From: PHAA01 sp040217755
GTDB taxonomy: Bacteria; Bacillota; Syntrophomonadia; Syntrophomonadales; Syntrophomonadaceae
Assembly: GCA_040217755.1 (NCBI GenBank)
Contig: JBEHWJ010000051.1
Coordinates: 1-15,117 of the forward strand
Reading direction: 5' to 3'
DNA: 15,117 nt
The notes under the pieces are model-generated. The model was not told the origin of the DNA, searched no databases, and worked only from the letters and a program-made list of their open reading frames with translations. The first letter of the stretch is position 1. Each line of letters opens with the position of its first letter. This document shows, piece after piece, positions 1 through 10,100 of the stretch. A program made the position numbers and the translations under genes.

Positions 1-123
1 TCCGCCCACTTTTGACAGCACCAGGGTTATCGCGGCTGTCAAGCTGGTCTTGCCGTGGTCGACGTGACCTATCGTCCCTATGTTTAGATGCGGTTTCGTC
101 CTTTCATATTTCGCTTTTGCCAT
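1..123 (-). CDS. tuf: Elongation factor Tu, N-terminal fragment (second tuf copy, runs off the left edge)
   Basis: EF-Tu is the GTPase that carries aminoacyl-tRNA to the ribosomal A site. Only the first 41 codons are present. They start at ATG 123 with MAKAKYERTKPHLNIGTIG and continue into the G1 nucleotide-binding loop GHVDHGKT at residues 19-26, which identifies EF-Tu among translational GTPases. The gene lies 35 bases downstream of fusA with no terminator between them, so it is the last visible gene of the str operon (L7Ae-like, rpsL, rpsG, fusA, tuf). An AAGG-type ribosome binding site lies just upstream of the ATG. It is truncated by the window edge and there is no sign that the gene is broken. 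A second tuf 3' end is present at the other end of the window. Confidence 0.97.
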   Translation of the reverse strand, partial: MAKAKYERTKPHLNIGTIGHVDHGKTSLTAAITLVLSKVGG

Positions 124-158
124 TCCTTATTCACCTTTCCTTTCTAAGCTTTCGATCA

Positions 159-2249
159 TTATCTTCTTAAAGATGAACCATATCTTCTACCAATGATTTC
201 CCTGCTTTTGGACTCGGGTACCTCGGCGTAATTTTTCAATTCCATCGAGAAAGTGGCCCGACCCTGACTTAATGACCTCAAATTAGTTGCATACCCGAAT
301 GTTTCAGCCAAAGGGACCAGCCCTTTAATAATCCGGCTATCCCGGTTCTCTTCAAAACTCATGACCCTTCCCCGCCGGGCATTCAAGTCCGATATCACAT
401 CGCCCACATATTCTTCGGGAGATATAATATCTATGTTCATTATCGGTTCCAGCAAAACTGTCTGGGCCTTATTCAGGGCATCCTTCATAGCCATATTGGC
501 TGCCACTTTGAAGGGCTGCTCTGAGGAATCGACCTCATGGTAGGACCCACCCAGTAAAGTCACCTCTATGTCATCTACCGGATATCCAGCCAGTATACCG
601 GCTTGCAGGGATTCCCTGACGCCCACCTCGGTAGCTGCCACAAACTCCTTGGGGAAAAATCCCGGCGGTGTTTTGTCTGCAAAGACCTTACCGGAGCCTT
701 CCGGCAATGGTTTTACCGCCAAAATCACATGGGCAAACTGTCCATGTCCCCCCGTTTGTCTTTCAAATCTGGTCTCAACCCTGGCACTGGTGCTAACGGT
801 TTCTTTGTAGGCCACCTGGGGTTTACCCACGTTGGCATTGACTTTGAATTCTCTGAGCAAGCGATCGATGATTATCTCCAGGTGGAGTTCCCCCATGCCG
901 GAGATAATTGTCTGCCCACTGGCCTCATCGTAGCCGGTGCGGAAGGTCGGGTCTTCTTCAGCCAAACGCCGCAAACTTTCGCCTATTCGATCCTGATCCG
1001 CTTTGGTCTTGGCTTCGATCACTACATCGATCACTGGTTCAGGGAAATTCATGGACTCCAAAATAATCAGTCGGTCGGGCGAACACAGCGTTTCGCCGGT
1101 CACCGTTTCTTTCAAGCCCACCGCCGCCAGTATATCGCCTGCCACTGCTTCTTGTATCTCCTCGCGGTGATTGGCATGCATACGCAAGATTTTGATCAGG
1201 CGTTCCTTCTTATTCTTGCGGGTGTTTACTACCTGGGAACCTATTTGGATACGACCGGCATAGATTCTGAAATAGGTGAGTTTGCCCACATAAGGATCAC
1301 TTGCCAGCTTGAAAGCCAATGCACAAAAAGGTGCATCCGGATCTGCAGGAACCGAGATCTCCTGTCCCGTTTCCGAGTCAGTTCCGATTATAGGAGGAAT
1401 GTCCAGCGGTGAGGGCAGGTAATCGACCACGGCATCCAAAAGCATCTGCACACCTTTGTTTTTAAAGGATGACCCGCATAATACCGGAACCAATATATTA
1501 GCTATGGTTTGTTTTCTCAAAGAACTTTTGATCTCTTTCTCAGAGATCGGGCTGCCATCGAGGTATTTCTCCAGGATGTTATCATCAAGTTCGGAGAGCT
1601 TTTCGATTAATTTTTCTCTGAAGCCTTCGGCCTGTATAGATTCATTCTCTTCCAGTGGCCGGTCCAGGAATTTATCTCCGACACCTTCCCCATAAACATA
1701 GGCTCTCAATCGGATGACGTCTATGACGCCTGTGAATGAGTCTTCAGCCCCCAGGGGCAGCTGAATCACTACCGCATCACTACCCAGTTGCTGGTTGATC
1801 ATCTTAACGACCCTGGTAAAGTCGGCCCCAATCCGGTCCATCTTGTTTACAAAGGCGATCCTTGGAACACCGTAGCGGTCTGCTTGCCTCCAAACGGCTT
1901 CAGACTGAGGTTGTACTCCCTCCACTGCGGAAAATATTCCAATTGCCCCGTCAAGTATCCTAAGTGACCTTTCTACCTCAGCTGTGAAGTCCACATGGCC
2001 GGGCGTATCGATAATATTTATGGCATAATCCCGCCAATAGCAGGCGGTAGCCGCCGAGGTAATGGTGATACCCCGTTCCTGTTCCTGGGTCATCCAATCC
2101 ATGGTGGCGGTGCCTTTGTCAACTTCCCCCATCCGATGAACTCTACCGGTATAGAAAAGAATCCTTTCGGTAGTGGTGGTCTTCCCAGCATCTATATGGG
2201 CCATGATGCCTATGTTTCGGATAGAACTGAGGTCAATCCTGTGGGCCAT
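159..2249 (-). CDS. fusA: Elongation factor G
   Basis: EF-G is the cytoplasmic GTPase that drives tRNA-mRNA translocation and, with ribosome recycling factor, splits the ribosome after termination. The product is 696 residues, normal for the family. The G domain shows the G1 loop AHIDAGKT (residues 17-24), the conserved switch I region ending in RGITI (about 59-63), DTPGH (81-85) and NKMD (135-138). The C-terminal half carries the conserved EF-G domain IV/V signatures, including TGGHGQFAH-type and GYPV segments. The start is ATG 2249, behind a GGGGAG ribosome binding site. The gap from rpsG is 18 bases, and tuf follows after 35 bases. I see no frameshift or insertion, and no duplication of switch regions that would suggest a paralogue specialised for recycling or antibiotic resistance. 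Confidence 0.98.
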   Translation of the reverse strand: MAHRIDLSSIRNIGIMAHIDAGKTTTTERILFYTGRVHRMGEVDKGTATMDWMTQEQERGITITSAATACYWRDYAINIIDTPGHVDFTAEVERSLRILDGAIGIFSAVEGVQPQSEAVWRQADRYGVPRIAFVNKMDRIGADFTRVVKMINQQLGSDAVVIQLPLGAEDSFTGVIDVIRLRAYVYGEGVGDKFLDRPLEENESIQAEGFREKLIEKLSELDDNILEKYLDGSPISEKEIKSSLRKQTIANILVPVLCGSSFKNKGVQMLLDAVVDYLPSPLDIPPIIGTDSETGQEISVPADPDAPFCALAFKLASDPYVGKLTYFRIYAGRIQIGSQVVNTRKNKKERLIKILRMHANHREEIQEAVAGDILAAVGLKETVTGETLCSPDRLIILESMNFPEPVIDVVIEAKTKADQDRIGESLRRLAEEDPTFRTGYDEASGQTIISGMGELHLEIIIDRLLREFKVNANVGKPQVAYKETVSTSARVETRFERQTGGHGQFAHVILAVKPLPEGSGKVFADKTPPGFFPKEFVAATEVGVRESLQAGILAGYPVDDIEVTLLGGSYHEVDSSEQPFKVAANMAMKDALNKAQTVLLEPIMNIDIISPEEYVGDVISDLNARRGRVMSFEENRDSRIIKGLVPLAETFGYATNLRSLSQGRATFSMELKNYAEVPESKSREIIGRRYGSSLRR

Positions 2250-2267
2250 GGGATCACTCCCCGCTTC

Positions 2268-2738
2268 TTACCAGCGATAATGAGCAAAAGCTTTATTGGC
2301 GTCCGCCATTTTATGGGTATCTTCTTTCTTCTTGACCGATGCGCCGGCGCCGTTGGCAGCATCCATGATTTCCCCGGCCAGCCGCTCGGCCATGGTCTTC
2401 TCGCCCCGTTTACGGGTGTATCCAACCAACCAACGAATAGCCAGTGTTTGTCTCCGGTCCGCTCTAACCTCAACCGGAACCTGGTAGTTGGCTCCCCCCA
2501 CGCGGCGGGCTTTTACCTCCAGCACCGGGGTTATATTTTTCATAGCCTCTTCAAAGACCTGCATGGGACTTTTACCGGTCCTCTGCTCAATCCGGTCAAA
2601 AGCATCATAGCAGATTCTTTCCGCAAGACTCTTTTTCCCGTCCCACATTACCTGATTTACCAGCTTGGTAAATATCTTGCTGTTATAGATGGGGTCGGGT
2701 AAAACATCTCTTTTGGGAACGGGCCCTTTTCTAGGCAT
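2268..2738 (-). CDS. rpsG: Small-subunit ribosomal protein S7 (uS7)
   Basis: S7 is a primary 16S rRNA binding protein that nucleates assembly of the 30S head and touches the E-site tRNA. The 156-residue product is full length. It begins MPRKGPVPKRDVLPDP and has the family hallmark of conserved basic and VGGANYQVPVEV segments near residues 78-91, then a C-terminal tail ending in AFAHYRW. It starts at ATG 2738, 14 bases after the rpsL stop, and fusA follows after 18 bases. In E. coli S7 represses its operon by binding a long rpsL-rpsG intergenic region. A 14-base gap leaves no room for an equivalent here, so that control is unlikely to operate in this organism. Confidence 0.98.
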   Translation of the reverse strand: MPRKGPVPKRDVLPDPIYNSKIFTKLVNQVMWDGKKSLAERICYDAFDRIEQRTGKSPMQVFEEAMKNITPVLEVKARRVGGANYQVPVEVRADRRQTLAIRWLVGYTRKRGEKTMAERLAGEIMDAANGAGASVKKKEDTHKMADANKAFAHYRW

Positions 2739-2752
2739 AGCTTGACTCCCTT

Positions 2753-3130
2753 CTACTTCTTCTTGGGTCGCTTGGTTCCATATTTGGACCTGCCCTGATT
2801 GCGCTTCTGCACCCCGGCCGCATCCAGAGTACCCCTTATAATATGGTACCTTACACCAGGCAGGTCCTTAACCCTGCCACCTCTGATCAGTACCACCGAG
2901 TGCTCCTGTAAATTGTGTCCTATCCCCGGAATATATGAGGTCACCTCAATCTGGTTGGTCAACCTTACCCGGGCGATTTTACGCAGAGCCGAATTCGGCT
3001 TTTTGGGGGTAGTTGTATAAACGCGGGTACACACCCCTCTCTTTTGCGGACAGCTTTTCAGGGCGGGTGCTGTAGATTTCTTTTCTTCTTCCTGGCGTCC
3101 CTTTCTAATCAGCTGGTTAATCGTTGGCAT
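2753..3130 (-). CDS. rpsL: Small-subunit ribosomal protein S12 (uS12)
   Basis: S12 sits at the decoding centre of the 30S subunit and influences translational accuracy. The product has 125 residues. The invariant TTTPKKPNSALRK segment spans about residues 39-51, and RGGRVKDLPGVRYH lies near 84-97. The lysines and neighbouring residues whose substitution gives streptomycin resistance in other bacteria look wild type. The product lacks the roughly 13-residue insertion ahead of PQKRGVCT that B. subtilis S12 carries, so it matches the shorter form seen in Clostridia. It starts at ATG 3130 behind an AAGGAGG ribosome binding site. The L7Ae-like gene ends 24 bases upstream and rpsG begins 14 bases downstream, within the str operon. 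Confidence 0.98.
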   Translation of the reverse strand: MPTINQLIRKGRQEEEKKSTAPALKSCPQKRGVCTRVYTTTPKKPNSALRKIARVRLTNQIEVTSYIPGIGHNLQEHSVVLIRGGRVKDLPGVRYHIIRGTLDAAGVQKRNQGRSKYGTKRPKKK

Positions 3131-3154
3131 TCTGCACCTCCTTCCCCAAAATGA

Positions 3155-3403
3155 TCACTCTTTTAACAATGCAACGGCTGCAGAACCCACTTCAATCCCA
3201 CAAGCATGGCCAAGTTCGACCATGGTGTCGATCATCTCCACCTTCACCGCATGCTGCTGACAAACTTCGATCAGCGGCTTGGTGATGTGAGGTTCAGCAT
3301 CCTTTGCCAGATATACCGTTCTGGCTGTACCTTTGGTAACCGCCTTCCTAACCTGCTTACTGCCAACAACTTTCTTACTGTTCTCGATCTCCTCCAGCAA
3401 CAA
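3155..3403 (-). CDS. L7Ae-family ribosomal protein (YbxF/RplGB type, kink-turn RNA binder), TTG start
   Basis: This small L7Ae/L30e/S12e/Gadd45-superfamily protein is usually found between rpoC and rpsL in Firmicutes. Its B. subtilis relative, YbxF, binds kink-turn RNA. From the TTG at 3403 the product has 82 residues, matching the length I recall for YbxF. Family features are GSKQVRKAV (14-22), LAKDAEP (32-38) and the signature HACGIEVGSAA (66-76). The frame is open upstream to a GTG at 3463, but that GTG has no ribosome binding site and sits at the predicted transcription start. The TTG at 3403 lies 7 bases after GGAGG within AAAGGGAGGT, so I chose it. A second TTG directly follows. It is the first gene of the str operon. 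Its physiological role is not well established. Confidence 0.9.
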   Translation of the reverse strand: MLLEEIENSKKVVGSKQVRKAVTKGTARTVYLAKDAEPHITKPLIEVCQQHAVKVEMIDTMVELGHACGIEVGSAAVALLKE

Positions 3404-3409
3404 TCTGTT

Positions 3410-3419
3410 ACCTCCCTTT
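3410..3419 (-). promoter_or_regulatory. Ribosome binding site that fixes the L7Ae-like start
   Basis: The minus strand reads AAAGGGAGGT, close to a perfect match to the 16S anti-Shine-Dalgarno sequence, followed 6 bases later by TTG 3403. It lies inside the open frame of the longer candidate protein (GTG 3463), so it is evidence against that longer start. Confidence 0.85.
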
Positions 3420-3471
3420 GAACACGAAAGCAGCTTAAGACGGTATAACTCGGTTAATCGCACGCCTTAAT

Positions 3472-3500
3472 ATTTTAGCACCAAGGTATTTTACAGTCAA
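3472..3500 (-). promoter_or_regulatory. Candidate promoter of the str operon (L7Ae-like, rpsL, rpsG, fusA, tuf)
   Basis: On the minus strand, TTGACT (-35, 3495-3500) is followed by a 17-base spacer and TAAAAT (-10, 3472-3477). The spacer ends in TGC, giving an extended -10. Each hexamer matches the sigma-A consensus at 5 of 6 positions. The predicted transcription start is near 3465, giving a leader of about 60 bases. The promoter lies in the rpoC-to-L7Ae gap, 23 bases past the rpoC stop. I see no intrinsic terminator in this gap, so read-through from rpoC may also contribute. Confidence 0.75.
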
Positions 3501-3523
3501 ATCATTTTACCTGAATATGAAAT

Positions 3524-6500
3524 TTATTGATTGTTTGCATATTCCGGATTTTCTTCAACCTTGATGTCGCGATATATCGAATAACCGGTCCCAGCTGGGA
3601 TCAGTTTGCCGATGATGACATTCTCTTTAAGGCCAATCAGATTATCGATCTTTCCTTTTATAGCAGCTTCAGTCAAAACCTTGGTGGTCTCCTGGAATGA
3701 CGCCGCCGACAGGAATGAATCGGTGTTTAGTGACGCCTTGGTTATACCTAACAACATCGGGGAACATACTGCCGGCAAACCGCCTTCCTGAACGGTGCGC
3801 AGATTCTCTTCCTCGAAGAATGATATGTCGATGAAAGCTCCAGGCAACATGGTCGTATCCCCGGAATCCTCTATTTTTACTTTTTTCAGCATCTGCCGTA
3901 TCATTATCTCAATATGCTTGTCACTGATATCAACACCCTGCGAGCGATATACTTTTTGTACCTCCTGCAGGATATATCTTTGTACTGATTGAAGACCCTG
4001 GGTTTTCAATATGTCGTGAGGATTCAGCGGGCCTTCGGTAAGAGCATCACCGATTTCTACCATATCACCTTCCCTTATTTTCAGGCGTGACCCGTAATGG
4101 ACTGGATAGGCGCCCACAACCTCATCATTTTCACCCAGGATTTCTACTTCCCGCCGGCCCTTGTTTTCGCCAAACCGTACTTTACCGGAGGCCTCTGCCA
4201 CAACCGCCTGCCCCTTGGGTTTGCGCACTTCGAACAGTTCCTCAACCCGGGGAAGACCGCGGGTGATGTCCTCACCAGCCACACCGCCGGTATGGAAGGT
4301 ACGCATGGTCAACTGCGTCCCCGGCTCACCAATTGATTGGGCGGCCAGAGTTCCGACCGCTTCGCCGATCTCGACATCGTAGCCGGTAGCCAGGTTGCGG
4401 CCGTAGCACTTGGTGCAAACCCCATGTTTGGTTTTACAGGTGAGGGTGGTCCGGATTTTGACCCGCTCGATTCCCAGTTTCTCGATAAAATGACCGCTGT
4501 CGTCGTCAATCATCTGGTTTTCATCCACCAGAACCTCTCCGGTTTCGGGATGGTATATGGTATCAACCGATACCCGGCCGATGATTCTCTGGTTAAGCGG
4601 TTCGATCAACTGGGAGCCTTCCATAATCTTCTCTACCCAGATGCCTTCCACCGATTCGCAGTCATACTCCCGAACGATTACATCCTGGGAAACGTCCACC
4701 AGGCGGCGGGTCAAATATCCCGAGTCAGCCGTGCGGAGAGCAGTGTCTGCCAATCCTTTGCGGGCGCCATGGGTGGAGATGAAATACTCCAGAACCGTAA
4801 GGCCTTCCCGGAAATTGGCTTTTATGGGCAGATCTATAATCTTGCCGGACGGGTCAGCCATAAGTCCTCTCATCCCAGCCAACTGGCGAATTTGCTGGAA
4901 ATTGCCGCGGGCCCCTGAAGTGGCCATCATGTACACTGGATTGGATTCATGCAGGTGCTTTTTCAAGGCATCGGTTACATCATCGGTGGCCTGACTCCAA
5001 ACCTCAACCACCTGGTTATGTCTTTCATCCTCGTTGATCAATCCCACCTGGAAGTCGTTCTCGATTGAATCGACTATCTTGTCGGCCTCAGCCAATATCT
5101 CCAACTTCTCCGGCGGAGTTTCGAAATCGGTAACCCCAACACTGATACCGGCCCTGGTAGAGTGCTTAAATCCCAACCGTTTGATGCCATCCAGCATTTC
5201 CGCGGTTTTGGCGTTCCCTTCCAGCCGATAAGCTTCGTATACTACATTACCCAATTTCTTCTTGTCGATGACTTCATTATAGTAACCCATACTATCGGGG
5301 ATGATCTCATTAAAAATCACCCGTCCCACCGAGGTTTCTACGGTCACCGTGCCGTCTGGCTGCGGCTGAGAATGGTTGAATCGGCCGACGGTCTTTTGCG
5401 GCATCATCATCCTGACCTTGATAAGGTCGTGCAACCCGACCCCGCCCATTTCATAGGCCATCTGGGCTTCAGCGGTGGAGCTGAACGCCCGCACCGGTCC
5501 TTCTTCGGCTGCCTTACGATCATCCATGTAAGTCAGATAGTAGATTCCTATTACTATATCCTGGGTGGGTGTGCACACTGGTTTGCCATCTTTGGGGTTC
5601 AGGATATTGTTGCTGGCCAACATCAATAAACGGCATTCAGCCTGGGCCTCAGCAGATAAAGGGACGTGCACTGCCATCTGGTCACCATCGAAGTCCGCAT
5701 TATAGGCAGTACATACCAGGGGATGCAACTGCAGGGCCCGGCCTTCCACCAATACCGGCTCGAAGGCTTGTATTCCCAAACGGTGCAGGGTTGGAGCACG
5801 ATTGAGCAGGACCGGGTGTTCCTTGATAACTCCGTCGAGGATATCCCACACTTCCTCGCGTCCTCTTTCCACCATCTTTTTGGCGCTCTTTATATTGGAG
5901 GCAATACCGCGGTCGACCAATTTCTTCATTACGAAAGGCTTGAACAATTCCAAGGCCATTTCTTTGGGCAGGCCACACTGATGCATTTTCAACTGGGGAC
6001 CGGCCACAATAACCGAGCGGCCCGAGTAATCGACCCGCTTGCCGAGCAGGTTTTGCCGAAACCGTCCTTGTTTGCCCTTTAACATGTCGCTGAGCGACTT
6101 GAGCGGCCGGTTGCCTGGCCCGGTAACAGGCCGGCCCCGGCGTCCGTTGTCTATGAGTGCATCGACCGCCTCTTGCAGCATTCGTTTCTCATTCCGGACT
6201 ATTATATCCGGTGCACCCAGATCCAATAGCCTCTTCAGGCGGTTATTGCGGTTTATTACCCGGCGGTACAGATCATTTAAATCTGAAGTGGCAAAACGTC
6301 CGCCATCGAGCTGTACCATCGGCCGTAGCTCCGGCGGAATCACCGGAAGGACATCCAAGATCATCCATTCCGGACTATTGGTTGATAACCGGAAGGATTC
6401 GGTAACCTCCAAACGCTTGATGGCCCGTCCCTTTCTCTGTCCGGTAGTGGTGTTGACTTCTTCCTTCAGTTCCTGGGACATCGTCTCCAAATCCACTTCC

Positions 6501-7039
6501 ATCAATAGTTCCTTGACGGCTTCGGCGCCAATCGAAGCTATGAATGCGTCTCCATATCTCTCGCGGTTCTCGCGATATTCCCGCTCGTTCAAGAGTTGCT
6601 TCTTGAGAAGCGGCGTGTCGCCGGGATCGATTACAATATAGTTTACGAAATAGATTACCTTTTCCAGCACCTTGGGGGACATGTCCAAAAGCAGGCCCAT
6701 CCGGCTGGGTATACCCTTAAGGTACCAGATATGGCAGACTGGTGCGGCCAGCTCTATATGTCCCATGCGCTCTCTCCGTACCTTGGAGGTGGTCACCTCG
6801 ACCCCGCAACGGTCACAGACTATACCGCGATGCCGCACCCGCTTGTATTTACCGCAGTGGCATTCCCAGTCCTTGACGGGGCCAAATATCTTTTCGCAAA
6901 ACAAACCCTCTTTCTCAGGGCGCAAGGTTCTATAATTAATAGTCTCAGGCTTTTTCACCTCTCCGCTGCTCCAAGAGCGTATTTGTTCCGGGGAGGCCAG
7001 GGATATTTTGATCCGCTCAAAATTATTTATGTCTGACAA
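3524..7039 (-). CDS. rpoC: DNA-directed RNA polymerase subunit beta'
   Basis: Beta' forms half of the RNA polymerase active-site cleft. The product is 1171 residues, a normal Firmicute size without the large insertions of Proteobacteria. The N-terminal zinc ribbon uses C60, C62, C75 and C78. The catalytic loop NADFDGDQM (447-455) supplies the three Mg-binding aspartates. The trigger-loop region runs from about 723 to 761 (GMRGLMADPSGK and ISTHGARKG), and the second zinc site uses C794, C868, C875 and C878. The start is a TTG at 7039 behind GGAAGGGAG. The nearby ATG at 7044 is in another frame and hits a stop after five codons. The gene lies 65 bases downstream of rpoB with no terminator, so the two are co-transcribed. 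Confidence 0.98.
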   Translation of the reverse strand: MSDINNFERIKISLASPEQIRSWSSGEVKKPETINYRTLRPEKEGLFCEKIFGPVKDWECHCGKYKRVRHRGIVCDRCGVEVTTSKVRRERMGHIELAAPVCHIWYLKGIPSRMGLLLDMSPKVLEKVIYFVNYIVIDPGDTPLLKKQLLNEREYRENRERYGDAFIASIGAEAVKELLMEVDLETMSQELKEEVNTTTGQRKGRAIKRLEVTESFRLSTNSPEWMILDVLPVIPPELRPMVQLDGGRFATSDLNDLYRRVINRNNRLKRLLDLGAPDIIVRNEKRMLQEAVDALIDNGRRGRPVTGPGNRPLKSLSDMLKGKQGRFRQNLLGKRVDYSGRSVIVAGPQLKMHQCGLPKEMALELFKPFVMKKLVDRGIASNIKSAKKMVERGREEVWDILDGVIKEHPVLLNRAPTLHRLGIQAFEPVLVEGRALQLHPLVCTAYNADFDGDQMAVHVPLSAEAQAECRLLMLASNNILNPKDGKPVCTPTQDIVIGIYYLTYMDDRKAAEEGPVRAFSSTAEAQMAYEMGGVGLHDLIKVRMMMPQKTVGRFNHSQPQPDGTVTVETSVGRVIFNEIIPDSMGYYNEVIDKKKLGNVVYEAYRLEGNAKTAEMLDGIKRLGFKHSTRAGISVGVTDFETPPEKLEILAEADKIVDSIENDFQVGLINEDERHNQVVEVWSQATDDVTDALKKHLHESNPVYMMATSGARGNFQQIRQLAGMRGLMADPSGKIIDLPIKANFREGLTVLEYFISTHGARKGLADTALRTADSGYLTRRLVDVSQDVIVREYDCESVEGIWVEKIMEGSQLIEPLNQRIIGRVSVDTIYHPETGEVLVDENQMIDDDSGHFIEKLGIERVKIRTTLTCKTKHGVCTKCYGRNLATGYDVEIGEAVGTLAAQSIGEPGTQLTMRTFHTGGVAGEDITRGLPRVEELFEVRKPKGQAVVAEASGKVRFGENKGRREVEILGENDEVVGAYPVHYGSRLKIREGDMVEIGDALTEGPLNPHDILKTQGLQSVQRYILQEVQKVYRSQGVDISDKHIEIMIRQMLKKVKIEDSGDTTMLPGAFIDISFFEEENLRTVQEGGLPAVCSPMLLGITKASLNTDSFLSAASFQETTKVLTEAAIKGKIDNLIGLKENVIIGKLIPAGTGYSIYRDIKVEENPEYANNQ

Positions 7040-7104
7040 AGCATACTCTCCCTTCCAGAAGGCTGTCTCAATATCCAGCCAGCAAAAGTGAATCGTTCCC
7101 TCCC

Positions 7105-10100
7105 TTAGGCAAGGTCGTCGTCAAGGTCGCTGTCGTCAAGGTCTGCCTCTTCATCTTCTTCCGCCACGCCATAATCATCATTTTCTATCTGTTGACCGAA
7201 GGCCTTGCCCACATTGCCGCCGGCACTGAAGGCTACTTCGGGTAAGTCCATTCCCAACTCCCGTGCCTTTTCCTGCTCATTGATGTCGAGATCGTCATCC
7301 CTTATAAGGATTTCGCTGTTGTCAGCCCCCAACATCCTTATGTCCAGGGCCAAGCTCTGCAGTTCCTTGATTAATACCTTGAATCCTTCCGGTACGCCGG
7401 GCTCGGGGATGTTGTCCCCCTTCACTATCGACTCATATGTTTTTAAACGCCCTACCACATCGTCGGATTTCACCGTCAATATCTCCTGCAGGGTGTAGGC
7501 TGCTCCGTAGGCTTCCAGCGCCCACACCTCCATCTCCCCAAAACGCTGACCTCCGAATTGGGCCTTGCCACCCAGGGGCTGCTGGGTAACCAGCGAGTAA
7601 GGCCCGATTGAACGGGCATGTATCTTATCATCCACCAAGTGAGCGAGTTTCAACATATATAAGTAGCCAACCGTAACCTCATGGTCAAATGTTTCACCAG
7701 TGCGTCCATCCCTGAGCCGGGCTTTGCCGCTAATGGGCGTATTGGCCTCTAAGCGGAGGTCATTTATGTCCTCTTCGGTTGCCCCATCGAAAATCGGGGT
7801 TGCTATCTTGTAACCCAGTTCCTTGGCAACCCATCCCATATGGCATTCCAGGATCTGTCCGATGTTCATCCGGGAGGGTACGCCCAAGGGGTTGAGTACG
7901 ATCTGTACCGGGGTACCGTCATCCAGGAAAGGCATATCCTCTTCCGGCAAAATCCTGGAGATGACCCCCTTATTTCCATGGCGCCCGGCCATCTTGTCGC
8001 CTTCTGAAATCTTACGTTTTTGAGCGATATAAACTCGGACCAACCGGTTCACGCCCGGCGGCAGTTCGTCCCCACTCTCGCGCGAGAAACGCTTCACCGC
8101 CACAATCTTGCCGGCTTCGCCGTGAGGGACCCGCAGGGAGGAATCGCGTACCTCCCTGGCCTTCTCTCCGAATATAGCCCGGAGCAGTCGCTCTTCCGGT
8201 GTCAATTCGGTTTCCCCCTTGGGGGTCACCTTCCCGACCAAGATATCATCTGGTCTCACCTCGGCCCCAACCCGGATGACGCCTTGATCGTCCAGATTCT
8301 TCAGCATTTCTTCCGAGACATTGGGAATATCACGGGTTATCTCCTCCGGGCCCAGCTTGGTGTCCCGGGCTTCGCACTCATATTCCTCTATATGAATGGA
8401 TGTAAATACATCCTCCTTGACAATCTTTTCCGAAATCAGAATCGCATCTTCGTAATTGTATCCTTCCCATGGCATGAAAGCCACCAGGACGTTTCTGCCC
8501 AGGGCCAGCTCACCATTATCGGTGCTTGGACCATCGGCAATGATTGTATCAGCTTCGATGCGCTGACCTACTTTGACTATGGGTCTCTGGTTGTAGCAAG
8601 TACCTTGGTTGGACCGCATGAACTTCAGCAGTGGATAGGTTATGGTATGACCGTCGTCAGTCTCCAAGACGATACGTGAGGCACTCACTTTCTTCACTAC
8701 CCCTGATTTGCGGGCGATGACTACCGCCCCGGAATCCTTGGCAGCTTTGTATTCCAAACCCGTCCCGACTATGGGTGACTCGGTCTTTATAACCGGAACC
8801 GCTTGCCTCTGCATATTTGCACCCATCAAGGCCCGGTTGGCATCGTCGTTCTCCAAAAATGGTATCAGTGAAGTGGCCACGCTGAATACCTGTTTGGGTG
8901 ATACGTCCATATAATCGACTTGATTGATCGGTAGTTCGAGAATCTCCTCGAAATAACGCACTTCTACCCGGTCATCTTTGAAATAGCCATTTTCATCCAG
9001 GGGAGCATTGGCCTGGGCCACATAGTACTCATCTTCTTCGTCGGCGGTGAGATATACTATTTGGTTGGTTACCCGCCCGCCCTTCTTATCCACTTTGCGA
9101 TAGGGGGTCTCGATAAAACCGAAATCGTTGACCCGGCCAAAGGTAGCCAGCGAGCCGATCAAGCCGATATTGGGACCTTCTGGCGTTTCTATCGGGCATA
9201 CCCGGCCGTAATGGGAATGGTGGACGTCGCGGACCTGAAATCCGGCCCTTTCACGGGTCAGCCCTCCTGGGCCCAAAGCGCTCAGTCGTCTCTTATGGGT
9301 AAGTTCAGCCAGGGGATTGGTCTGATCCATAAACTGGGATAGCTGGGAACTGCCGAAAAATTCTTTGACGGCAGCGGTAATCGGCCTGATATTGATAAGC
9401 ACCTGAGGAGTCAGGGTCTCCACATCATGAATACTCATCCGCTCCCGTACCACCCGCTCCATACGAACCAGACCGGTGCGGAATTGGTTCTGCAGCAGTT
9501 CACCGATGGAACGGAGGCGGCGGTTGCCCAGATGGTCTATCACATCGGTCTTGCCCTCACCGTTGATCAATTTCAATATATAACCGATGGTGGCGGTTAT
9601 GTCGTCGATGGTCAGATAGCGGGTTTCCTCCGGGATATTGAGCCCCAATTTCTTGTTGACCTTGTATCTCCCCACCACTGCCATGTCATAACGACGGGGA
9701 TCAAAGAACAGGTTTTTCAACAACTGCTGGGCGGCATCCTCGGTGGCCATCTCTCCCGGACGGAGGCGGCGGTAAAACTCGATCAGCGCCTCTTTTTTAT
9801 TGGTGGTGGTATCTTTCTCCAGGGTACGTTGGATAGCATCATCTTCATTGTACAACTTCAGGATGGCCTCATTGGTCTCATAACCCAGGCAGCGCAACAG
9901 AACTGTAACCGGTATCTTTCTGGTTTTATCGATACGGGTGTATATAACCCCGGCACTATCCATTTCCAGTTCGAACCAAGCTCCGCGGTTAGGTATTACC
10001 GTTGCCCCAAACAGTGAATGGCCGGCCAGGTCCAATTTTTCATTGAAATATACCCCAGGTGACTTTACCAACTGGCTGACGACTACTCTCTCCGCCCCAT

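Noticed and set aside
603..1412. Long open frame on the plus strand opposite fusA
   Set aside because: It lies antisense within an unmistakable EF-G gene, has no family features, and shows the composition of a mirrored coding strand. The same applies to the other plus-strand frames, including the 386-codon one at 13392-14552.
3404..3463. N-terminal extension of the L7Ae-like protein from GTG 3463
   Set aside because: There is no ribosome binding site, it coincides with the predicted transcription start, and it contains the strong ribosome binding site for TTG 3403.
3404..3523. Terminator between rpoC and the L7Ae-like gene
   Set aside because: No GC-rich stem followed by a T-run is present on the minus strand.
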